Positions 1 through 8,011 of a stretch of 64,000 bases of DNA are shown piece after piece. The DNA is from Microbacterium sp. zg-Y1090 (GTDB taxonomy: Bacteria; Actinomycetota; Actinomycetes; Actinomycetales; Microbacteriaceae): assembly GCF_030246945.1 (NCBI RefSeq), contig NZ_CP126742.1:806001-870000 (forward strand). Reading direction: 5' to 3'. Within the stretch, counting starts at the first letter, position 1; every line of letters starts with the position of its first letter. A model generated the notes under the pieces. The model did no database searches, was not told the DNA's origin, and saw only the letters and a program-made list of their open reading frames with translations. Position numbers and translations under genes: made by a program.

Positions 1-702
1 CCCCGGGATCGCGTTGGGGGCGCTGCCGGCCTCCCGCACGATGCCGTGGACGCGGACGCTCGGCGGAAGCTGCTGACGCAGAAGGCCGATGGCGACCTGG
101 GCGACAGTGAAGGCATCGGCGGCGTTGATGCCCAGCGTCGGGTAGGCGGCGGCGTGCGTCTCGCGGCCGCGGTACGCGACGTCGAGGTGCGCCACGGCCA
201 GCGGGCGGGCATAGACCGAGTCCGCCGGCCCGGGGTGCACCATCATGGCGATGTCCACGCCGTCGAACACGCCGGCCTCGAGCAGCATCACCTTGCCGCC
301 GCCGCCCTCCTCCGCCGGGGCGCCGACCACGGTGAGCGTGAGCCCGAGCTCGTCCGCGAGCGGCGCCAGCGCGGATGCCGCGCCGACGGCGGCCGCGGCG
401 ATCACGTTGTGACCGCATGCGTGACCGAGTCCGGCGAGCGCGTCGTACTCGGCCACGATCGCCACGTGCAGCGAACCCGTCCCGGTCGTCGCGGTGAAGG
501 CCGTCGGCAGGCCGCCCGCACCGCGGCTCACGGTCATGCCGAGCTCCGCCAGCGCGTCCGTCAGCAGGGCGGCAGCCCGGTGCTCGTCGAACGCGGTCTC
601 GGGGTCGGCATGGAGCGCGCGGCTGATGCCGACGACGAGTCCGCGACGGTCCTCCACCGCGTCGGCCGCCCACCGTTTGAGCTCCACCGCTGACGTGCTC
701 AT
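1..702 (-). CDS. M20 family amidohydrolase/peptidase, partial
   Basis: Zinc-dependent hydrolase of the M20 family (AbgB/PM20D2-like branch), expected to cleave an N-acyl or peptide amide bond in the cytoplasm. Only the first 234 codons lie in the window; family members are usually 390-430 aa. Seen: the metal-site segment AEYDALAGLGHACGHN at residues 84-99, the catalytic-Glu segment APAEEGGGGK at 128-137, and the start of the dimerisation domain. The ATG at 702 overlaps the stop of the upstream DUF1028 gene by 4 bp, so it is the last visible gene of a translationally coupled four-gene operon. The substrate is unknown. M20 relatives include auxin-conjugate and aminobenzoyl-glutamate hydrolases. 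Confidence 0.88.
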   Translation of the reverse strand, partial: MSTSAVELKRWAADAVEDRRGLVVGISRALHADPETAFDEHRAAALLTDALAELGMTVSRGAGGLPTAFTATTGTGSLHVAIVAEYDALAGLGHACGHNVIAAAAVGAASALAPLADELGLTLTVVGAPAEEGGGGKVMLLEAGVFDGVDIAMMVHPGPADSVYARPLAVAHLDVAYRGRETHAAAYPTLGINAADAFTVAQVAIGLLRQQLPPSVRVHGIVREAGSAPNAIPG

Positions 703-1370
703 TCGTCGCCCGGCACGCCGTACGACGGTGCCGCCGAGGGATCGATCGCGCGGATGAGGTAGTCGCTCTTCTGGGGGAGCCAGAGGCCGACGAGGCGGCG
801 CAGCTCCGCCACCGGCTCGGCGTGGTCGTCCACCCGCAGGTCGGTCACCCGCCACGAGGCCGCATCCGACACGACGGCCAGTCCGGCCGAACGCAGCGGT
901 CCGGCCTCGCCGCCGGCGGCCTGCGCCGCTTCGAGCCCGGCCAGCAGCCGCTCCTCGAACGACCCGGCCGCGGCGGTGAACCCGGCCACCATCTGCTCGA
1001 GCACGTCGTCGCCCGCGAGCATGTTGCCGGCGGCGACGCATCCCTCGCCCAGCCGGTGCCCGTGGATGCCGAGCGCACGCGACCCCGAGTGCACGGCGAC
1101 GCGCCCAGCGGCATCCACCACGGTCAGCTGCCGGTAGTCGCCGTGGGTGTCGGACGCGAGGGCCGCAGTGAGCGCATCGGAGGCGGGCGCACCGTCGGCG
1201 AGCGCACGCAGCGCCGCCGGGCCGAGGGCCGGGTTCGTGACGTTCTGCGACGCGACAGCGCCCACCCCCGAAGCCAGGTGCAGGCAGCGTGAAGCGACGG
1301 CGGGGCTCGAGGAGGCGATCACCATGCCGAACGCGCCGTCGGCGTCGCGGGCTGCGAGCGAGAGCGTCAC
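699..1370 (-). CDS. DUF1028 family protein
   Basis: A 223-residue protein of the DUF1028 family, whose fold resembles Ntn-type hydrolases but whose reaction is not established. The N-terminus shows the typical TLSLAARDADGAFGMVIASS segment, a Ser/Gly-rich stretch near residues 15-45 and the family pattern GNMLAGDDVLEQM near residue 120. The GTG start at 1370 is chosen because it overlaps the RidA stop by 4 bp. The C-terminal extension (DYLIRAIDPSAAPSYG) may be a small accessory domain. It sits between a RidA-like protein and an M20 amidohydrolase, so a role in breaking down an imine- or amide-containing compound is inferred, not shown. Confidence 0.85.
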   Translation of the reverse strand: MTLSLAARDADGAFGMVIASSSPAVASRCLHLASGVGAVASQNVTNPALGPAALRALADGAPASDALTAALASDTHGDYRQLTVVDAAGRVAVHSGSRALGIHGHRLGEGCVAAGNMLAGDDVLEQMVAGFTAAAGSFEERLLAGLEAAQAAGGEAGPLRSAGLAVVSDAASWRVTDLRVDDHAEPVAELRRLVGLWLPQKSDYLIRAIDPSAAPSYGVPGDE

Positions 1371-1807
1371 AGCGTCACCGTGTGGTCGTCGGCCGGGTCG
1401 CTGATCACGGCGGTCGCGTCGATCTCGACGAGCCACTCCGGACGGGCGAGGGCTTCGACGACCAGGCCCGTCGAGACGGGGTGGACGCCCTTGAGCCAGC
1501 GGCCCATCGTGCGGTACACCGTCTCCCGGTAGCGGATGTCCGTGAGGTACACGACGACCTTCACGATGTCCTCCAGCCGGGACCCGGCCTCGCGCAGCAG
1601 CAGGTCGATATTGGCCATCGCCTTCTCGGTCTGAGCTTCGACGTCGCCGATGCCCACGCTCTCGCGAGTGTCGAGGTCCTGTCCGATCTGACCGCGCAGG
1701 TAAACGACGCCCCCGGCCACAACGGCCTGGCACAGGTCGTTGTCGAGGTCCTGCTCGGGGTAGGTGACCTTCGTGTTGAACGGGCGGATGCGGGTGTGAG
1801 CGGTCAT
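1367..1807 (-). CDS. RidA/YjgF family protein
   Basis: A 146-residue member of the RidA (YjgF/YER057c/UK114) superfamily. Characterised members form trimers that hydrolyse reactive enamine/imine intermediates; other clades serve in dedicated catabolic pathways. Visible family features are the VVYLRGQIGQDL strand early in the protein, the AMANIDLLLREAGSRLEDIVKVVVYLTDI core, and a late EWLVEIDATAVI strand in the place where the canonical catalytic Arg normally sits. The strand order fits the family, but the canonical Arg-Glu signature is not obvious, so a pathway-specific clade is likelier than housekeeping RidA. It overlaps both neighbours by 4 bp (ATGA and GTGA type), consistent with translational coupling. 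Confidence 0.87.
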   Translation of the reverse strand: MTAHTRIRPFNTKVTYPEQDLDNDLCQAVVAGGVVYLRGQIGQDLDTRESVGIGDVEAQTEKAMANIDLLLREAGSRLEDIVKVVVYLTDIRYRETVYRTMGRWLKGVHPVSTGLVVEALARPEWLVEIDATAVISDPADDHTVTL

Positions 1808-3132
1808 CGCGTGATCTCCATCTCTGCGGCGGCGGATTCCAGGGGCACGGCAGCCGCCGTGGCGGGGGCGGCGTCGTGGCCGGCGTCGGGTCCGGGGTAC
1901 GCGAGGTAGCTGCGCTGGATCTGGATGTGATCGCACACGTGCTTGGCGTCGTGCCAGACGCCCCAGATGAAGCTGGAGCCGCGGCGCGACTGCCACGGCA
2001 GCCCGAGGAAGTAGACGCCGGCCTCGCGGGAGACGCCGCGACGGTGAGCGGGCCTGCCGTCGGCATCCAGCGCGCCCTCCGGCAGCCAGCTGTAGTCGGC
2101 CGCGAAGCCGGTCGCCCACACCACGGCCGAGATCCCGGCGCACTCGAGATCCAGGTCCTCGAGGGGATGGGTGACGCAGGACGGATCGGAGCCGATGACG
2201 CGGGCCTCGGGCTCCTCCGGCAGGTCCAGCCCGTTGCGTGCGATGTACGCATCGGCCTCGTCGAGCAGGGCGAGGTACGACGCGTCGCCGGCGGCGATGT
2301 TGGCGGCCAGATCCGGCGCGAAGGTCACCAGCCCGTCCTGGTGGGCGATGGTGCGCCCCACGAGGGTGACGCCGTCGTCGGCCAGGCGACGGAAGTCGAC
2401 GGTGTGCCCGCCGTCGGCGCCGGAGACGGCGATCGTGACGTGCTTGGCGCCCTGCGGCGGGGTCGCCGCGTCCCACTTGTCCAGGACGCCGAGCCACCAC
2501 ACGAAGTCGCGGCCGCGGTAGCTGCGGGGCGGCCGGTCGTGAGGGCCCACCGACAGATACGTGGGCCGACCGGATCGCTGCAGCTCTGCGGCGATCTGCA
2601 CACCCGACGAGCCGGCGCCGACCACCAGGACCGCTCCGGGGGGAAGCTGCGCGGGGTTGCGGTAGGCGCTCGAGTGCAACTGCACGACAGCGGGATTCTC
2701 GGGGATGAGGGCGGGGATGACCGGCTGCTGGAACGCGCCGGTCGCCGCCACGACGTAGCGTGCCTCGACGGTCCCCGCCGAGGTCTCGACCCGGAAGCCC
2801 GGCTGTCCGGTGAGCCTGCGCACCGCCCGCACCTCCACCCCGCACTGGATGGGGGCGTCGAACCGGGCCGCGTACTCGGTGAAGTAGTCGGCGACCTGGT
2901 CCTTGGTCGCGAACGCGTCGGGGGCGAGCCCGGCGAAGCTCAGGCCCGGGAAGCGGTCGTGCCACACTGGCCCGTTGGTCACCAGGGAGTCCCAGCGCTC
3001 CGAGCGCCACCGCTCCGCGATGCGGCCGCGCTCGAGGACGATGTGGGTCACTCCGGCGCGAGTGAGGTGCTCGCTCATCGCCACGCCGGCCTGCCCGGCC
3101 CCGACGACGACGACCTCCACGTTCTCGATCAC
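1804..3132 (-). CDS. FAD/NAD(P)-dependent flavin monooxygenase
   Basis: Class B flavoprotein monooxygenase (FMO/CzcO/YUCCA-like), 442 aa. An FAD-binding GxGxxG appears at the N-terminus (VVVVGAGQAGVAMSEHL), and the NADPH-binding dinucleotide fold in the middle (VLVVGAGSSGVQIAAEL). A stretch VQLHSSAYRN lies just before it, near where the FMO identifying sequence is found. The reaction would be O2- and NADPH-dependent oxygenation of a soft nucleophile or ketone; the substrate is unknown. The GTG at 3132 is preferred because it places the Rossmann strand at the N-terminus; GTG 3141 is possible. The frame stays open further upstream, but that part runs through the promoter module. First gene of the leftward operon FMO-RidA-DUF1028-M20, divergent from the LysR gene. 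Confidence 0.88.
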   Translation of the reverse strand: MIENVEVVVVGAGQAGVAMSEHLTRAGVTHIVLERGRIAERWRSERWDSLVTNGPVWHDRFPGLSFAGLAPDAFATKDQVADYFTEYAARFDAPIQCGVEVRAVRRLTGQPGFRVETSAGTVEARYVVAATGAFQQPVIPALIPENPAVVQLHSSAYRNPAQLPPGAVLVVGAGSSGVQIAAELQRSGRPTYLSVGPHDRPPRSYRGRDFVWWLGVLDKWDAATPPQGAKHVTIAVSGADGGHTVDFRRLADDGVTLVGRTIAHQDGLVTFAPDLAANIAAGDASYLALLDEADAYIARNGLDLPEEPEARVIGSDPSCVTHPLEDLDLECAGISAVVWATGFAADYSWLPEGALDADGRPAHRRGVSREAGVYFLGLPWQSRRGSSFIWGVWHDAKHVCDHIQIQRSYLAYPGPDAGHDAAPATAAAVPLESAAAEMEITR

Positions 3133-3277
3133 CGCGCGCACCCCCGTTCGCGAGTGGGGAGCAGCGGGAGAGGACGGGTTGCGACGGGGCCGCGATCCGG
3201 GACGAGCGCCATGGTGGGGAGCCTTCGGTGGGAGCAACGGGGGACGGTATGAGTTTGGGAACAGCGGTTCCGGCAAA

Positions 3278-3361
3278 GCAAATAGCCCGGCGCGCGCTTT
3301 TGCATCTAGTATTCGTATGCAAAGGCTTGGCAATATCGCTGAAACCTATCGGAAATACGAG
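3278..3361. promoter_or_regulatory. 84-bp promoter module, copy A (FMO/lysR intergenic)
   Basis: AT-rich island in an otherwise GC-rich region between the divergent FMO and LysR genes. Read on the plus strand it aligns without gaps to the reverse complement of 5992-6075, with 56 of 84 matches by hand count. Shared blocks are GCAAATAGCC (3278-3287), TGCAA, GCAATATC (3330-3337) and GAAATA-GAG (3352-3361). It contains a perfect inverted repeat, TTTGCAT-N11-ATGCAAA, at 3299-3323, of a size that suits a dimeric LysR-type site. On the minus strand, TTGCCA followed 16 bp later by TACTAG could be the FMO promoter. It is inferred to be the operator region of the adjacent LysR regulator. Confidence 0.7.
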
Positions 3362-3367
3362 GTCCCC

Positions 3368-4321
3368 ATGCGACAGCCCGCTCGAGCAGACGTCTCCCTG
3401 ACCCAGCTCCGCTACTTCGTCGCCGCCGCTGAGCTCGGCAGCATGACGTGGGCGGCAGACGAGCTGTTCGTCGCCCAGTCCGCGGTGTCGACATCGATCG
3501 CGAACCTCGAGGCCGCGGTCGGGGTGCAGCTGCTGATCCGTCGCAGGGCGAAAGGGCTGCAGCTGACGCCGCAGGGCGCGCAGTTCCTGCAGCGGGCGCG
3601 CGGCATCCTCGCCGCCGTCGACGACGCCGTGATGGCGCTCAAACCGGAGAACACCGCCGGGCGCATCGTCATCGGCTGCTTCCAGACCCTCGCGCCGTTC
3701 TACCTGCCGCCGATCATCAGCGGCCTCGAGGACGCCTACCCCGAGTTGCAGGTGGACGTGTCGGAGCTCACCGCAGACCGCATCGAGGAGGCGCTGCTGG
3801 ACCAGTCCATCGAGATCGCGCTCACGTACGACCTCGGCCTCGGACCCGACATCGACCGTGAGGTGCTCTCGCAGGTCCCGCTGTACGCCGCCGTGAGCAG
3901 CGACCATCCGCTCGCCGGGCAGGAGACGGTCAGCCTCTCGCAGCTCGTCGACGAGCCCATGGTGCTGCTGGACCTTCCGGCCAGCCGCGACTACTTCCTG
4001 CAGGCCTTCGCCGATCAGGGCCTGCGACCGTCGGTGCGCTACCGGTTCACCAATTTCGAGGCGGTGCGAGCCATGGTCGCCAGCGGCCACGGCTTCACGC
4101 TGCTCAACCAGCAGCCCAAGCTCGGGCACACGTACGCCGGCACGGAGCTGCACCGGCTCGGCATCCGCGAGTCCACGCGTCCGCTGGACCTCGTGCTGGC
4201 GCGCCGCAGCGCCGGGACCCGTGTGACCCGCAAGGCCGAGATCTTCGCCGAGGAATGCAGGCGGGCGGTGGCGGCGCTTGCGGGCCCGCCCGTCGACGTG
4301 GCCGCTCAGTCGGCGCGGTAG
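3368..4321 (+). CDS. LysR-family transcriptional regulator
   Basis: A 317-residue LysR-type regulator. The N-terminal winged helix-turn-helix covers about residues 11-70 (LTQLRYFVAAAELGSMTWAA, then QSAVSTSIANLEAAVGVQLL). The C-terminal periplasmic-binding-like domain senses an effector (AGRIVIGCFQTLAPFYLPPI; two alpha/beta lobes). The ATG at 3368 is used; an upstream in-frame ATG at 3317 lies inside the inverted repeat of the promoter module and is less likely. Divergent from the FMO operon and convergent with the amidohydrolase, whose 3' end it overlaps by 16 bp. Because the same 84-bp module occurs upstream of this gene and of the amidohydrolase/ABC divergent pair, it probably controls all flanking operons. 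The effector is unknown. Confidence 0.92.
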   Translation: MRQPARADVSLTQLRYFVAAAELGSMTWAADELFVAQSAVSTSIANLEAAVGVQLLIRRRAKGLQLTPQGAQFLQRARGILAAVDDAVMALKPENTAGRIVIGCFQTLAPFYLPPIISGLEDAYPELQVDVSELTADRIEEALLDQSIEIALTYDLGLGPDIDREVLSQVPLYAAVSSDHPLAGQETVSLSQLVDEPMVLLDLPASRDYFLQAFADQGLRPSVRYRFTNFEAVRAMVASGHGFTLLNQQPKLGHTYAGTELHRLGIRESTRPLDLVLARRSAGTRVTRKAEIFAEECRRAVAALAGPPVDVAAQSAR

Positions 4322-5940
4322 ACGAGCTTCCCGCCCACGACGGTGCGCATGACGGCCGCCGAGCCGAGCTCGTCGACGTGGCGCAGGTCGCGGTCGACCC
4401 AGACGAGATCGGCCGCCGCGCCCACACGCAGCGTGCCGGTCTCGCCGTCGAGCCGATTGATGAACGCCGCCTCGGCGAGGTAGGCGTCGAGCGCGACGCC
4501 CAGCGGGATCGCCTCGTCCGGCAGCAGCGGCACCGTGAGCACCTCGTTTCCGATCGCGTGGGGGTCCTCCGCGACGCCCGTGCGGGTCACGGCGGTCTTG
4601 ACCGCCCACAGCGGATCGGGCGCGGTGACCGGCCAGTCGCTGCCGCCGACGATGCGGGCGCCGTGGCGCCGCAGCGTGCCGAAGGGGAAGTGGTGCCCCG
4701 CCCGGTCGTCGCCCAGCAGCGGGAGCTTGCGGGTGATGATCTCCTTGTCCCTGCGCGCCCACAGTGCGGTGACGTTCGCCGTGGCGTCGAGCTCGCGGAA
4801 GCGCGGTGCATCCGACGGGTGCACCAGGTCGAGGTGTGCGATGTGGTGGCGGTTGCCGGACCGCCCGTTGTGCAGCCGCGCCGCCTCCAGCGCGTCCAGC
4901 GCGTCGCGCACAGCGGCGTCGCCGACGGCGTGGAAGTGGATCTGGAACCCGGCTGCGTCGAGGGCGACCGTCAGCGCGGCCAGCGCGGCCGGCTCGATGA
5001 AGCGGATGCCGCGGTCGTCGGGGTGCCCGGTGAAGGGCTCGAGCATGGCGGCGGTGTGGTTCTCGACCATCCCGTCGATCATGACCTTGACGGTGCCGGC
5101 GTCCAGCCGTGCGCTCGCGCGCAGGCGTTCGCGGGTCGTGATCAGCTCGGCGATCTGCTCCACGCCGCGCTCGCGATCCCACCACAGCGCGAGGACGACG
5201 CGGCCGGTGAGCAAGCCCTCGCGGTCGAGATGCTCGTACACCGGCAGCGCGTCGGGGCCGAGGTCGGAGGGCCCGACGGCGGCATCCTGCCATGCCGTGA
5301 TCCCGGCGGCGTGGAGCCGCTGCTGCGCGGCGCGGAGGGCGAGGGCGAGCATCGGCAGGTCGGGTTCGGCCAGGAGCGCCGTCACCGGCGCGGTGGCCGC
5401 CTCGAGCAGCATGCCCGTCGGCGCCCCGTCGGCGTCGCGGAGAATGCGTCCGCCGACCGGGTCGGGGGTGCCTGCATCGATCCCCGCCGCCCGCAGCGCG
5501 GCGGTGTTCACCCACGCGCCGTGCGCGTCATGGCTGTGCAGGACCACCGGGCGGTCCGGCACCACCGCGTCCAGCTCGGCGGCCGTGGGGAAGCCGCCGG
5601 GAAAGACGTCGCCGAACCAGCCCCCGCCGCTGAGCACGGGGAGCTCAGGGTGCGCTGCGGCGTAGTCGCCGATGAGACGGAGGTACCCGCCGCGGTCGTG
5701 GACGGTGTGCAGATCGATCGAGAGCAGCTGGAGCCCGGCGAGCAGGGGGTGCACATGCGCATCCTGGAACCCCGGCAACAGCGTCCCGCCGGCGAGGTCC
5801 ACGGTCTCGTCGGCGGCGGGAAGCGGATCGCCCGCTGCGAGCACGGCCGCGATCCGGTCACCGCGGGTGAGGACGGCGCCCTCGCTGAAGCGGCCCTCGC
5901 CGAGGTAGAGCAGGCCGTTGGTGTAGAGCGTCGTGTGCAT
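4306..5940 (-). CDS. YtcJ-like metal-dependent amidohydrolase
   Basis: Amidohydrolase of the Amidohydro_3 (YtcJ/N-substituted formamide deformylase-like) family, 544 aa, cytoplasmic. Metal-ligand motifs are visible: the HxH in GFQDAHVHP near residue 60, a His in IHFHAVGDAAV, a His in HHIAHLDLVHP, and the late Asp in VGGSDWPV. Such enzymes hydrolyse amide, formamide or cyclic-imide bonds. The ATG at 5940 is preceded by GGAG; the open frame continues upstream through the promoter module but is rejected as coding. It converges on the LysR gene and is divergent from the ABC transporter, which fits uptake and hydrolysis of the same substrate. The exact substrate cannot be read from sequence. Confidence 0.9.
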   Translation of the reverse strand: MHTTLYTNGLLYLGEGRFSEGAVLTRGDRIAAVLAAGDPLPAADETVDLAGGTLLPGFQDAHVHPLLAGLQLLSIDLHTVHDRGGYLRLIGDYAAAHPELPVLSGGGWFGDVFPGGFPTAAELDAVVPDRPVVLHSHDAHGAWVNTAALRAAGIDAGTPDPVGGRILRDADGAPTGMLLEAATAPVTALLAEPDLPMLALALRAAQQRLHAAGITAWQDAAVGPSDLGPDALPVYEHLDREGLLTGRVVLALWWDRERGVEQIAELITTRERLRASARLDAGTVKVMIDGMVENHTAAMLEPFTGHPDDRGIRFIEPAALAALTVALDAAGFQIHFHAVGDAAVRDALDALEAARLHNGRSGNRHHIAHLDLVHPSDAPRFRELDATANVTALWARRDKEIITRKLPLLGDDRAGHHFPFGTLRRHGARIVGGSDWPVTAPDPLWAVKTAVTRTGVAEDPHAIGNEVLTVPLLPDEAIPLGVALDAYLAEAAFINRLDGETGTLRVGAAADLVWVDRDLRHVDELGSAAVMRTVVGGKLVYRAD

Positions 5941-5991
5941 GGGACTCCGATCGGTCGCGGCCGCCGTCGGCGACGGCCCCACCTTCCGGCG

Positions 5992-6075
5992 CTCATATTT
6001 CGCATTTGTTACGTCGATATTGCGCAGGAATTGCATCACAAAAGATGATTTAAACTCTCGCCCACGGCTATTTGC
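5992..6075. promoter_or_regulatory. 84-bp promoter module, copy B (amidohydrolase/ABC intergenic)
   Basis: Second copy of the module at 3278-3361, in the opposite orientation: its reverse complement starts GCAAATAGCC (6066-6075), carries GATGCAA, GCAATATC (in the 6015-6025 stretch) and ends GAAATATGAG (5992-6001). The spacing of the blocks is identical to copy A, with no insertions or deletions over 84 bp. The perfect 25-bp palindrome of copy A is degraded here to a right half-site plus an ATCA-N7-TGAT dyad. Copy A reads towards the LysR gene, copy B towards the amidohydrolase, so each has an operon on its other side (FMO; ABC). Probable shared operator/promoter. Confidence 0.68.
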
Positions 6076-6146
6076 TTGGGCGCTCACGGGGTCACGATGC
6101 TGGTCCCACTTCACCCGACGAGCGCCACCCACCGGAAGGACCCCCC

Positions 6147-7145
6147 ATGTCCCGCAGAACCCCCGCCCTCCGTGCAGCAGCAGCCTTGGTGATCGGCGCC
6201 GGCCTGTTCGCCACCACCGCCTGCTCCGCCGGCGCCGACGCAGCGTCGGACACCCCCACCGTCGGCATGGGCATCCAGCCGTGGCTGGGCTACGGACCCT
6301 GGTACATCGCGCAGGAGAAGGGGTACTTCGAGGAGGCGGGGGTCGACGTCAAGATCACCAACTTCATGAACGACGCCGATATGAGCGCCGCCTTGGCCTC
6401 CGACCGCATCCAGGTCGCCAACATGGCGAGCCACTCCGCCCTGCAGCTGGTCGAGCAGGGTCTGGACATCACGATCGTGCTGCTGCTGGACGCCTCGCTG
6501 GCCGCGGACGCCATCCTCACCGACGGCTCCGTCACCGAGGTGTCGGAGCTCGCGGGCAAGAGCATCGCGTTCGAGGAGGGATCGGTCAGCAACCTGCTGC
6601 TCGGCTACGCGCTCCAGGAGAGCGGACTCAGCCTCGACGACATCTCGCCGGTTCCGATGGACCCGTCCGAGGCGGCGACGGCACTCATCGGCGGCAGCGT
6701 GCCCGTGGCCGTGACGTACGAGCCGTACATCTCGGAGGCGCAGAAGGCGAGCGAGGGCTTCGAGACCATCTTCACCGCGGCCGAGAAGGAGGGCCTCATC
6801 AGCGACGTGCTCGCGGTGGACAACGACTTCCTCGCCGAGAACCCCGAGGCGGTCCAGCGGATCGTCGACGCGTGGGCGCCGGCGATCTCGTTCTACGAGT
6901 CCGACACCGACGAGGCGCGCGCCATCATCGCCGGGAGCGTCGGCAGCGACGTGGACGCCCTCGCCACCGCGTTCGACGGCGTGAAGTTCTTCACCCTCGC
7001 GCAGAACAAGACGATGCTCTCCGGTGAATACCTCACCTCCGTGCTGCCCGCCGTGCAGGACGTCGCCGCAGCGATCGGCTTGGTGCAAGGGGGCCTCGAC
7101 CTGGCATCCCTCATCGACCCGACGTTCGTCGAAGACGCGCCGTGA
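6147..7145 (+). CDS. ABC transporter substrate-binding lipoprotein (NitT/TauT type)
   Basis: Extracytoplasmic solute receptor, 332 aa, of the SsuA/NrtA/ThiY-like family. The N-terminus has a signal peptide ending in a lipobox-like FATTAC with Cys near residue 28, so it is likely a membrane-anchored lipoprotein. The mature start GIQPWLGYGPWYIAQEKGYF followed by EEAGVDVKITNFMND is characteristic of the family. A strong ribosome-binding site GGAAGGA ends 6 nt before the ATG. It is the first gene of a transporter operon (receptor, permease, ATPase) with copy B of the promoter module upstream. Family substrates include sulfonates, nitrate, pyrimidine precursors and aromatic acids. A substrate of the surrounding catabolic genes is inferred. 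Confidence 0.92.
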   Translation: MSRRTPALRAAAALVIGAGLFATTACSAGADAASDTPTVGMGIQPWLGYGPWYIAQEKGYFEEAGVDVKITNFMNDADMSAALASDRIQVANMASHSALQLVEQGLDITIVLLLDASLAADAILTDGSVTEVSELAGKSIAFEEGSVSNLLLGYALQESGLSLDDISPVPMDPSEAATALIGGSVPVAVTYEPYISEAQKASEGFETIFTAAEKEGLISDVLAVDNDFLAENPEAVQRIVDAWAPAISFYESDTDEARAIIAGSVGSDVDALATAFDGVKFFTLAQNKTMLSGEYLTSVLPAVQDVAAAIGLVQGGLDLASLIDPTFVEDAP

Positions 7146-7174
7146 GCCGCATCGACACCACACGGAGTGCCACG

Positions 7175-8011
7175 ATGACCATCACCCCTGACGCCCCCGC
7201 CGCGCGCCGACCACGCGCGGCGGGGCGCGCCCGCCCCGCCACCGGGCCGCTGACCCGCCGGCAGTACCTGACCACGGCGATCGTCGCCTTCATCGTGCTG
7301 CTCGCGGCGTGGGCTGCGGTGAGTCTGTCCGGGATCGTCAACCCGCTGTTCCTGCCGTCGCCGTTCGCGGTCGTGGCGAAGCTCGGCGAGCAGGCCGGCA
7401 ACGGCGAGCTGTGGTCCGACATGGGCATCAGCACCTACCGGGTGATGGTGGGCTTCCTGGCCTCGAGCCTGCTCGCCATCCCGATCGGCGTGCTGTGCGG
7501 CGCACTGGTGCGCGTCGAGGCGGCGGTCGAGCCGATCATGGACTTCATCCGCTACATGCCGGTAGTGGCCTTCGTGCCTCTGACGATCCTCTGGGTCGGC
7601 ACCGACGACATGCAGAAGTTCCTCATCATCTTCCTCGGCACGTTCTTCCAGCAGGTGCTCATGTTCGCCGACGCGGTGCGGCGGGTGCCGGTGTCCTACC
7701 GCAATCTCGGGGCGACCCTCGGGCTGTCGTCACGGCAGATCCTCACACGCATCGTCTTCCCTTCCGCGCTGCCGCGCATCTGGGACGCGCTGCGGATCAG
7801 CCTGGGGTGGGCATGGACCTGGCTGGTCGTCGCCGAGCTGGTCGCGGCCACGTCGGGCATGGGCTACCGCATCACCCAGGCCCAGCGGTTCCTCGAGACC
7901 GATCTCATCATCGGCTACGTCATCGTGCTCGGCCTGCTCGGGCTCGTCTTCGACCAGATCATGCGCGCGCTCGGTCGCCGCTTCTTCCGCTACCTGAAGG
8001 GACGGTCGTGA
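7175..8011 (+). CDS. ABC transporter permease (SsuC/TauC type)
   Basis: Inner-membrane permease, about 278 aa, with roughly six transmembrane helices and a BPD_transp_1 domain. The EAA coupling loop is visible as NLGATLGLSSRQILTRIVFP, which docks onto the ATPase encoded next. The ATG at 7175 has GGAG 8 nt upstream and is preferred; an in-frame GTG at 7142 overlapping the receptor stop would add 11 residues and cannot be excluded. The stop and the next start share TGATG. It forms a NitT/TauT-type importer with its two neighbours. Confidence 0.9.
   Translation: MTITPDAPAARRPRAAGRARPATGPLTRRQYLTTAIVAFIVLLAAWAAVSLSGIVNPLFLPSPFAVVAKLGEQAGNGELWSDMGISTYRVMVGFLASSLLAIPIGVLCGALVRVEAAVEPIMDFIRYMPVVAFVPLTILWVGTDDMQKFLIIFLGTFFQQVLMFADAVRRVPVSYRNLGATLGLSSRQILTRIVFPSALPRIWDALRISLGWAWTWLVVAELVAATSGMGYRITQAQRFLETDLIIGYVIVLGLLGLVFDQIMRALGRRFFRYLKGRS

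Noticed and set aside
1367..5515. Very long minus-strand open frame (about 1,380 aa)
   Set aside because: GC-rich DNA keeps alternative frames open; only its last 146 codons are a real gene (RidA). The rest is antisense or out of frame to recognised genes.
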